DNA of 55,627 bases from Microbacteriaceae bacterium (lineage in GTDB: Bacteria > Actinomycetota > Actinomycetes > Actinomycetales > Microbacteriaceae): NCBI GenBank assembly GCA_019639055.1, contig JAHBSP010000001.1, forward strand, positions 1 to 55,627, given 5' to 3'. Below are positions 8,376 to 14,941 of this stretch, one piece after another. The notes under the pieces were generated by a model. That model worked only from the letters and a program-made list of their open reading frames with translations. It searched no databases and was not told the DNA's origin. Every line of letters begins with the position of its first letter. Position 1 is the first letter of the stretch. A program made the position numbers and the translations under genes.

Positions 8376-9680
8376 ATGCTTTCGTTTTCTATGAAGAACT
8401 TTTCCTCTGGTGTCCGTTTGGTATCGGCTGCTTTTCTTGCCGTCAGCATTGCTTTAGTTTCCGGATGTTCATCCGGGCTTCCTTTGCCGGGCGGCGATAC
8501 GTCGGCCCCCAATCAACCTGATCCGTTACAGCCTCTCGATTGGGAAGTTATTGAGTTAGCTACCGTGAAGGTTGGGCAAGCCAGTAGCAATAGTACTTTC
8601 CAGACAGATGATGAGCTCTGGTTTTCTGGGTCGGTGCTGGGTAATACCGTGCTTTATAAGACCACTGATGGTGCCACTTTTACTAAACAGTCTGTTGGTG
8701 ACGGAGTTATCGAGGAATATGCCCGAATCGGCTCAACGATTGTGGGGGTGGGGCGTGCTAATAATCAGGCCGTTGTGCATCGCTCTACAGATGGCGGTAA
8801 GAAATGGGAAGTTTTGCGGCCGAAGGCTATGCGGATTTCAAAAGCTGAGGTTTGGCTTGAATCTGTGACGGTTCATAATGGACAGTTTGTTGCTGCCGGT
8901 ACCGCCCGTTCAGCAAAGTGGGACGCAAGGTTGTGGACGTCAAAGGATGGCAAGAACTGGACCGCAGCTGGGACATTCCGTGATAAGCATCCGACCTCGG
9001 CGGCGAAAGTTATTAGCGACGGAAATACTCTGGTGTTTGCTACTGCTGAACATTACTGTTCCGAGACGAGTGTGAACAGCAGCGCAGGCGGGTGGTATCT
9101 TGGCTCCTGGGTTGACTACCTCCGTGTCCGGCAGGGCCCGGATGCGGGCAGCCTGGTTAAGCAAACTGATGAGCAGAATCCTCTGATTCTTGACCCGGAT
9201 ATTGACTGCTCAGTGACGACAGCCTTTGCGCTTGATGATCCTGAGATCATGTTTGATAACGCTATTTTGTTTAGTGACCAGATCGTGTTTTTGGTGCAGA
9301 TCATCAATAGTGAAAAGAAGCGTGCATACGCTATCGCAAAGTTAGATGGTTCTTCTTGGCAATTCACTGAACCGAGTGTCTTGCAAGAGAATGTTACTTT
9401 GTCTTCTAAGGCTCAGTTGATGGTACTTGACAATAAATTGGCAGTGTTTTGGGCTTCTCGCTACGCTCAAAATACTCAGATGTGGAAGAACGTTGCCTGG
9501 CAAGACGGTGAACAATGGCTTAGCTTCGGAGGGAATGCTGATGATCAGACTTCAGCTATTTCAATCGCAACAGAATTTAAAGGTCGCGTATATGCTTGGG
9601 GAAATTATTTCACCCCGGGCGGTAAATCCGGAGATCCGATGCCGTGGCGGCTGTACCGTTCAGCGCAGATTGGTGACTAA
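8376..9680 (+). CDS. Lipoprotein with BNR/sialidase-type repeats
   Basis: A 434-residue exported lipoprotein. The ATG at 8376 has GGAG 7 nt upstream and gives a signal peptide ending in the lipobox ALVSGC. The body contains Asp-box-like repeats (STDGGKKWEVL, TSKDGKNWTAAG, KTTDGATFTKQ), as in beta-propeller sialidase-like folds. No sialidase Arg triad could be identified, so binding rather than hydrolysis is possible. Codons are AT-rich, unlike the lipoproteins left of the tRNA. Its stop overlaps by 4 nt with the stop of a small minus-strand ORF. Confidence 0.8.
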   Translation: MLSFSMKNFSSGVRLVSAAFLAVSIALVSGCSSGLPLPGGDTSAPNQPDPLQPLDWEVIELATVKVGQASSNSTFQTDDELWFSGSVLGNTVLYKTTDGATFTKQSVGDGVIEEYARIGSTIVGVGRANNQAVVHRSTDGGKKWEVLRPKAMRISKAEVWLESVTVHNGQFVAAGTARSAKWDARLWTSKDGKNWTAAGTFRDKHPTSAAKVISDGNTLVFATAEHYCSETSVNSSAGGWYLGSWVDYLRVRQGPDAGSLVKQTDEQNPLILDPDIDCSVTTAFALDDPEIMFDNAILFSDQIVFLVQIINSEKKRAYAIAKLDGSSWQFTEPSVLQENVTLSSKAQLMVLDNKLAVFWASRYAQNTQMWKNVAWQDGEQWLSFGGNADDQTSAISIATEFKGRVYAWGNYFTPGGKSGDPMPWRLYRSAQIGD

Positions 9681-9835
9681 ATCTCTAACTCAATGCATTC
9701 TTCACATTTGCTATACCCATTTGTGCCAATGACTTCGTTATGGCTGGATATTTGCCTACCTGTGGGGCATTCGCTGAACCAGTGATAGACGTCTGGGTCC
9801 CGGGGATCGATTGAATAATAATATGAAACTCTCAA
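9677..9835 (-). CDS. Small Cys-containing protein (52 aa)
   Basis: A short minus-strand frame from TTG at 9835 to TAG at 9677 encodes 52 residues. AGGAG lies 9 nt before the start on the minus strand. The product is protein-like rather than random: YYYSIDPRDPDVYHWFSECP, then GRQISSHNEVIGTNGYSKCE and ECIELEI. Three Cys (one ECP, one KCEEC pair) plus His could bind a metal. I have an impression of similar small actinobacterial proteins (CP-G-I...GTNGY-KC), but cannot confirm it. It meets the upstream lipoprotein tail to tail with a 4-nt overlap. Confidence 0.55.
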   Translation of the reverse strand: MRVSYYYSIDPRDPDVYHWFSECPTGRQISSHNEVIGTNGYSKCEECIELEI

Positions 9836-9995
9836 GGTTTTGATCTCCTACTTTTGACTGCTCTATAAAAATACAGGAAGCTTTCCGCTACCAAAACTTT
9901 TGTTCAAATTAGTGCCTTTAACTAACCTGAACGTTTCAGCATAATTTGGCATTTTGGGTTCTTTTAGGAGTAGCTTCAGGTTAAAAGGAGTAGTT

Positions 9996-10496
9996 ATGTC
10001 TGTTGAGAATAATGAACCTGAAATCACCACCACTCATGCTGAGCGTGGGGCTGGTGAACCTAGATTACTAATCGCGACCGATGACGATCTCTACATTGAG
10101 GGTGAGCCTGAAGTTGTGGATATCACTAAAGAAATCACCCTGATTGGTTCATCCCAGTCTGCGGATGTTTTTCTAGAACATGCTGATGCTAATCATGCTG
10201 AGATTCGCCATACCGATACTGATGAATATGTACTTATTCTTTATGGTGAAGCAAATACCAGCAGCTACCCAAACACAGAACTGCCGAATGGTCTAGATGG
10301 TTACATGATGCGGACCGGCTTCGCATTCACTATTGGCGGTAAGGTTCTCACTTTTGCTCGGGAAGAGTTCGCAGACCACGGTAGACCTTTTGGAGGTCGT
10401 CAAGGTGGGGAGTTTTCTAAGCAGCAAGAGCAGGGGCTTCGCCCGGGAGATAATCCGCCACCGCTTATTTATGAAGTGGAAGAAGAGATAGAGTAG
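9996..10496 (+). CDS. FHA-like domain protein
   Basis: A 166-residue cytosolic protein. The ATG at 9996 has AAAGGAG 5 nt upstream. Residues about 40-130 follow the forkhead-associated pattern: TLIGSSQSADVFLEHADANHAEIRH, then FTIGGKVLTFAREEF, with a conserved-looking tail ADHGRPFGGRQGGEFS. The canonical FHA residues that bind phosphothreonine are altered: GR is GS and the S-R before the histidine is A-N. It may therefore be a scaffold without phosphopeptide binding. The C-terminus is Pro/Glu-rich. It appears monocistronic. Confidence 0.7.
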   Translation: MSVENNEPEITTTHAERGAGEPRLLIATDDDLYIEGEPEVVDITKEITLIGSSQSADVFLEHADANHAEIRHTDTDEYVLILYGEANTSSYPNTELPNGLDGYMMRTGFAFTIGGKVLTFAREEFADHGRPFGGRQGGEFSKQQEQGLRPGDNPPPLIYEVEEEIE

Positions 10497-10617
10497 CCAT
10501 CTCTATCCACTGGGCATTTGAAATAAATAGTCTCACACCGCTAAGCCGTTCCCTATTTTCAAAGCACCACCCTGCTAAGATTTGATACGGTAATGACACT
10601 TAGCGGCGGGATTTAAT

Positions 10618-11925
10618 ATGCCAAAACAAATTCGTCTGAATCTTATTTTTCACACCTCGGGTAGGCATGATGCCGGGTGGAAAGCGTTCGATGATCCCTC
10701 GATTTTGATTGATGATGCTGATCACCAGATTAAGCTTGCCAAACTTGCTGAGGAAGCAAAATTTGACGCCATCTTCCTCCCCGACACTCCCGCGGCGCTG
10801 GGTAATAACTTCCTGCGGAAGCCACGCAGGGGACTAGACCCTGCAGTTCTTCTTGCCGCAATCGCTATGGAAACGAAACACATCGGCATGATTTCCACCA
10901 CCTCCCTCCTTCACCGTCACCCATATTTTGCAGCTAGAGAAATCGCTACCCTTCAGCAAATCAGTAAGGGGCGCGCCGGACTCAACGTTGTTACCAGCCA
11001 GAGCGACCAATCTCTTGAAGCGCTCGGGGTACCTCTTGATTCAAAATTGGATCGCGAAACTCGTTACGAGCGTGGTACTGAGTTCATGGAAATCCTTCTC
11101 GGTCTTTGGGATTCACTCCCTAAGGAAGCGATTGTCGCCGACAAGGAAAACGACGTATATATTGATTTGTCTAAGGCTCATCCTGTCGACTTCCAAGGCA
11201 AGCATTACAGCTCTAAAGGCACAATGCAGATGACCGGCCGTTACGAGGGGCGACGCCCACTAATCTTCCAAGCTGGTGTTTCTCCGCAGAGCCGTGCATT
11301 TGGCGCAAAATACGCCGACGCGCTTTTCACTTCCCAGCCAGATTTGGAGCATGACCGCAAGTTCTATGCCGAGGTGAAGGCCCACGCAGCTAGTTACGGT
11401 CGCAATCCTGACCACCTGATTGTGCTACCCGGTCTTTACGCTGTTGTTGGTTCTTCTGAAGCGGATGCTCGCCACCGTAAGGCAGAATTTGACGAGATGA
11501 TGTCTCTAGAATTCCTGGTTAACGGTCTTGCCCGCCAGTTGGAGCTTCCAGTGGAGGAGCTTGACCCTAATAAGGAACTGAACTATGAACTGTTCGAAAA
11601 ATTCGAGACAGATGACCCAATAATCCTTTACCGCAGAGACAATATCGGTGGGGTTTCTAAGGAGCACGGTTTCACTGTGAAGCAGCTCGTGCACCACAAC
11701 CTTACCCGTGGTCAGCGTGCACTCTTCGGTACCGCAGAATACATAGCTGACACGATTATTGAATGGATTGACACCGGCGTGAGCGATGGATTCAACATTA
11801 ACGTCGATGCTCAGTTTGATGGCATGGAACGCTTCAAAGAAGTAATTGCCGTGCTTCAAGAAAAGGGACGCTACCGTAAGGATTATGAGGGTGGCAGTTT
11901 CCAGGAAAACTACGGTTTAACGTAA
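10618..11925 (+). CDS. LLM-class FMN-dependent monooxygenase (NtaA/SnaA/DszA type)
   Basis: A 435-residue flavin monooxygenase of the bacterial luciferase-like superfamily, nitrilotriacetate monooxygenase subgroup. Supporting segments are NLIFHTSGRHDAGWKAFDD, FDAIFLPDTPA, GLDPAVLLAAIAMETKHIG, GRAGLNVVTS and FQAGVSPQSRAFGAKYADALF. The family uses FMNH2 from a separate reductase, which is not nearby. It heads an apparent three-gene operon: the next gene starts 8 nt downstream. GGCGGG upstream acts as a ribosome-binding site. The substrate is unknown; subgroup members act on amines, sulfones and aminocarboxylates. Confidence 0.88.
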   Translation: MPKQIRLNLIFHTSGRHDAGWKAFDDPSILIDDADHQIKLAKLAEEAKFDAIFLPDTPAALGNNFLRKPRRGLDPAVLLAAIAMETKHIGMISTTSLLHRHPYFAAREIATLQQISKGRAGLNVVTSQSDQSLEALGVPLDSKLDRETRYERGTEFMEILLGLWDSLPKEAIVADKENDVYIDLSKAHPVDFQGKHYSSKGTMQMTGRYEGRRPLIFQAGVSPQSRAFGAKYADALFTSQPDLEHDRKFYAEVKAHAASYGRNPDHLIVLPGLYAVVGSSEADARHRKAEFDEMMSLEFLVNGLARQLELPVEELDPNKELNYELFEKFETDDPIILYRRDNIGGVSKEHGFTVKQLVHHNLTRGQRALFGTAEYIADTIIEWIDTGVSDGFNINVDAQFDGMERFKEVIAVLQEKGRYRKDYEGGSFQENYGLT

Positions 11926-11933
11926 AAGCCGCA

Positions 11934-12875
11934 ATGGGGTATCAGCAACTACTAGAAGTGCCAAAAATTGAGCTTCACACCCACTTTGAAGCTGCTATCC
12001 CTAGAGCTGTTGCTGCAAAACTATCCGGACATCCGGAAAACTATTTCCAAGTTACAAATGTTGCGGAACTTCAACAGGGTCTAACTAGGTCAAAAGCAAT
12101 CGTCTCTTCTCCAGAGGCCTTCGAGCGCTACTTTAATGCTCTTAGAGAGTATTGGAATTCTCAAAGTATAGAAATCGTAGAACCGATAATCAATCCTCTC
12201 GAGCTCTCAAGGTTTATGAATATCCCTGCAGAAGAAGTGCTTGAGCTTCTCAATCAAGAAAGGGAGCGAGAATATTCACCAATAATCGGTTGGTTGGTGC
12301 AATTGGATGCTGGAAATGGAATCAGAGGAGCTCTAGAAACTCAAAAGCTGATTGATTCGAAACTTTTGAAAAACGTTGCCGGTTTAGCACTGGTGGATAT
12401 TCAGCCGGGAACCAGCAGGATGGATTACCTCGAAATTATTTCAGCAATTTTGCGTGACCACGAGGTGGGAATATCTATCCATGCGGGGGAGTTCAGCGGC
12501 CCCGAGAGCGTATGGCAGGCTGTAGAACTTATTGACCGATCAGGGGCTGAATTTGCGCGAATTGCACACGGTATTTCTGCCGTGCAGGATCCTAAGCTAA
12601 TGAATGAGCTTCATAAAAGCAATATCACTCTAGATTTAGCTATATCTTCAAATTTGGCGACTGGCGCAGTAAAGAGTCTTAGCGAGCATCTTGTGAAGCA
12701 GATCGCGGAATCCGGTGTGAATTTCACTATAAACACGGATGACCTAACGCTGTTCAATTCAGACTTGACTGCAGAGTATGCACTAGCTCTCGAATTATTG
12801 GGTGAAGGGTCTGGGTTCACCGGCGATGAGTTATCTGAGAATGCTCGACGGGCATCCTTTATAGTAAGACTATGA
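11934..12875 (+). CDS. Adenosine deaminase-like metallohydrolase
   Basis: A 313-residue member of the adenosine/AMP deaminase family. Metal ligands and catalytic residues are present: H-T-H near residue 17 (ELHTHFEAA), HAGE (catalytic Glu), RIAHGI, and NTDD (Zn Asp plus second Asp). The loop after HxH reads FEAA instead of the usual LEGS or LDGA, and the strand before HAGE differs from true adenosine deaminases, so the substrate may be a different aminated heterocycle or amide. It lies between the monooxygenase (8-nt gap) and the cupin (4-nt overlap), probably one pathway. Confidence 0.82.
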   Translation: MGYQQLLEVPKIELHTHFEAAIPRAVAAKLSGHPENYFQVTNVAELQQGLTRSKAIVSSPEAFERYFNALREYWNSQSIEIVEPIINPLELSRFMNIPAEEVLELLNQEREREYSPIIGWLVQLDAGNGIRGALETQKLIDSKLLKNVAGLALVDIQPGTSRMDYLEIISAILRDHEVGISIHAGEFSGPESVWQAVELIDRSGAEFARIAHGISAVQDPKLMNELHKSNITLDLAISSNLATGAVKSLSEHLVKQIAESGVNFTINTDDLTLFNSDLTAEYALALELLGEGSGFTGDELSENARRASFIVRL

Positions 12876-13231
12876 CCGATTCACTGAATGTAAATAACGC
12901 TTTTGATGGTATCGAAGCAGAACTACTTGAGGCTCCGCTTGGAGTTTCCTTAACCGGCCCCACAAACTCCTATACTGCAGCGTTCCACGAGCTGGAAGAG
13001 CAGGAACTCTACACCGGATACTGGCGCTGCGAACCGGGTAAATCAGAGTGGAACTTTGTTGACAACACCGAAGTTATTTACATTATTAGCGGCCGGATGA
13101 CTGTTACCGAGAACGGCGGAGAGGCGAAAGAATTCGGTCCTGGCGATAGCGTAGCTTTCCCTAAGGGATGGCAGGGTGTTTGGGAGATTCACGAAACCCT
13201 CACCAAGTTCTACACCATCTTCTACTGGTAA
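12872..13231 (+). CDS. Cupin protein (DUF861/EutQ-like)
   Basis: A 119-residue single-domain cupin. The pattern SEWNFVDNTEVIYIISGRMTV, FGPGDSVAFPKGWQGVWEI and KFYTIFYW is that of the DUF861 (Cupin_3) group, which includes ureidoglycine aminohydrolase-like and EutQ-like proteins. The second-strand metal site is reduced, with Glu but few His. It overlaps the deaminase stop (ATGA), showing translational coupling. It may act as isomerase or hydrolase on the product of the two preceding enzymes, or as a binding protein. Confidence 0.82.
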   Translation: MTDSLNVNNAFDGIEAELLEAPLGVSLTGPTNSYTAAFHELEEQELYTGYWRCEPGKSEWNFVDNTEVIYIISGRMTVTENGGEAKEFGPGDSVAFPKGWQGVWEIHETLTKFYTIFYW

Positions 13232-13240
13232 GCGCACAGA

Positions 13241-13253
13241 TAGCCTAACCCTG
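13241..13253 (+). promoter_or_regulatory. Leaderless promoter of the DUF4031-HD gene
   Basis: TAGCCT at 13241-13246 is followed by exactly 6 nt and then the GTG at 13253. No ribosome-binding site is present, so transcription probably starts at the GTG. Confidence 0.6.
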
Positions 13254-14197
13254 TGGCTATATTCGTCGACCCGCCAATGTGGCCAGCCCACGGCACTCTT
13301 TGGTGTCATTTAGTTTCTGACACCAGTTATGAAGAGTTGCACGAATTCGCTAAGCGGGTGCCGCTTCCGCGTAGAGGCTTCGATATTGATCACTACGATG
13401 TGCCTGCGTCCCTGCACTCTCGCGTAGTTGCTTTGGGAGCCAATGAAGTAAGCGCCAAAGAGGTGGTTCATCTGCTTCGCGGTGCTGGGCTGCGTGTGAA
13501 ACATATTGATCGCGACTCGGTTCGTCCAGTTAGGCGTCGCGAGTTCTTGGTTGCAGAATGGGCGAAACTTCCAGAAATCACTCGTGTTTCCCTGCGTGGC
13601 AACCAGGTGAATGATTGGGCGCGCTTGGGTGAGGAACTCATCACACGTTGGAATGAGGCACACCGCAGCTACCACAATGAGAAGCACTTGGAAGATGTGC
13701 TGTTCTCGCTGGATCAACTCGGCACTAGGGGAGAGCGCATTCAGCCAGTTACGCTGCTTTCTGCCTGGTTTCACGACGCTGTTTATCAAGGACAACCTAC
13801 CGACGAGCATGCCTCGGCGGAGCTAGCCGTCAGCTCCCTCTCACACTTCGACTTCGGTAGCGCTGTTTTGCAACAGGTCTCGGAATACATTATTGCCACC
13901 TCACCCACAGAGTCACCTAAGTCAGTAGACCCTGGGCTTGCACAGCTCTTAGACGCTGATCTTGCAATATTTGCAGCAGGAGAGTCAAGGTATCAGCAAT
14001 ATGCTGAGGCGGTAAGAGGAGAGTATGCACACATCGCCACCGAAGATTTCTCCAAAGCGCGTGCGGGCATCCTGAATCAATATTTGGAGCAACCGCGAAT
14101 CTACCGCACCGAATCTGCTCACGAGATTTGGGAGTCAAGAGCAAGAGATAACCTTGCCCGAGAAATCTCGCAGTTACAGTCAAATTTCAAAAACTAA
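13253..14197 (+). CDS. DUF4031-HD phosphohydrolase fusion
   Basis: A 314-residue two-domain protein. Residues 1-85 are DUF4031 (PPMWPAHGTLWCHLVSD, RGFDIDHYDVPASLH). Residues about 110-300 are an HD-type hydrolase resembling the predicted phosphohydrolases of COG4339: HRSYHNEKHLEDVLFSL gives the first histidines and SAWFHDAVYQGQPTDEHAS the HD dyad. The joined domains suggest DUF4031 works on the same nucleotide or phosphoester substrate; that is inference. The stand-alone DUF4031 at 173-451 shares the signature but lacks the HD part. Confidence 0.85.
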   Translation: MAIFVDPPMWPAHGTLWCHLVSDTSYEELHEFAKRVPLPRRGFDIDHYDVPASLHSRVVALGANEVSAKEVVHLLRGAGLRVKHIDRDSVRPVRRREFLVAEWAKLPEITRVSLRGNQVNDWARLGEELITRWNEAHRSYHNEKHLEDVLFSLDQLGTRGERIQPVTLLSAWFHDAVYQGQPTDEHASAELAVSSLSHFDFGSAVLQQVSEYIIATSPTESPKSVDPGLAQLLDADLAIFAAGESRYQQYAEAVRGEYAHIATEDFSKARAGILNQYLEQPRIYRTESAHEIWESRARDNLAREISQLQSNFKN

Positions 14198-14215
14198 TCG
14201 GATTTAGTTGAGGCG

Positions 14216-14228
14216 TAGTCTAGAAGCA
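14216..14228 (+). promoter_or_regulatory. Leaderless promoter of the 3-methyladenine glycosylase gene
   Basis: TAGTCT at 14216-14221, then 6 nt, then ATG at 14228. No ribosome-binding site is visible. The same geometry recurs elsewhere in the window. Confidence 0.6.
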
Positions 14229-14881
14229 TGGCACTTCCTTCGCGTGAATTCTTTATGAGGGATGCGCTAGAAGTCGCTCCAAACCTGCTCAACTCAGTCA
14301 TTTCCAGCCGTGTCGATGGGGAACTAGTGTCGGTGAGGATTACCGAGGTTGAGGCCTATCACGGCTTAGGCACTGGTGATATCCACGACGGAGGATCGCA
14401 TGCTCGTATGGGCAAGACAGCTCGTAACGCTTCAATGTTTGGCGAACCCGGCCACCTATATGTTTATCTGATCTACGGAATTTACAGCAATATCAACGTT
14501 GTTTGTTCGCCCGCAGGTAGAGCATCCGGAGTTCTCCTTAGAGCGGGCGAGGTTATTGCAGGGCGAGAGATAGCGCTAAGTAGGAGAGAGCGTAGTAAGC
14601 ACCCGAGCGATCTTGCAAGTGGGCCAGCAAGGTTAGCGATGTCACTGGGGTTGGAGCGAAGAATTCACGACGGAGTAGATTTGCTTCAAGAATCCGATAC
14701 TGCCAACGCAACTGCCAGTATCCAACTTCCCACCACTTTCCTAACCGCAGATTCTGCAGGAGTGAGCCGCGGACCTCGTGTAGGAGTTAGCGGCGAAGCT
14801 GGCACAGACCTATTTCCTTGGAGATTCTGGCTTACAGGCGACCCGACAGTTTCGAAATATCGTCCTGGTAGACGAAATTGA
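14228..14881 (+). CDS. 3-methyladenine DNA glycosylase (AAG/Mpg family)
   Basis: A 217-residue base-excision repair enzyme that removes alkylated purines. Family motifs are VRITEVEAYHGLGTGD (catalytic Glu), SMFGEPGHLYVYLIYGIYSNINVVC, the VLLRAGEVI segment, ASGPARLAMSLGL and SRGPRVGVSG. Length is normal for bacterial members. It is monocistronic, with its own leaderless promoter, and followed by a divergent-looking AT-rich spacer carrying the promoter of the next gene. Confidence 0.93.
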   Translation: MALPSREFFMRDALEVAPNLLNSVISSRVDGELVSVRITEVEAYHGLGTGDIHDGGSHARMGKTARNASMFGEPGHLYVYLIYGIYSNINVVCSPAGRASGVLLRAGEVIAGREIALSRRERSKHPSDLASGPARLAMSLGLERRIHDGVDLLQESDTANATASIQLPTTFLTADSAGVSRGPRVGVSGEAGTDLFPWRFWLTGDPTVSKYRPGRRN

Positions 14882-14907
14882 CACATGTGTTAGAGTGAAG
14901 TTACGGT
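14878..14907 (+). promoter_or_regulatory. Promoter of the beta-helix surface protein
   Basis: A perfect -35 TTGACA at 14878-14883 and TACGGT at 14902-14907, 18 nt apart. The -35 overlaps the stop codon of the glycosylase gene. AAGGA at 14923-14927 lies 14 nt before the ATG, slightly far for a ribosome-binding site. Confidence 0.55.
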
Positions 14908-14941
14908 TTAACGTGAACTTTTAAGGAATTCTGTACAGATT

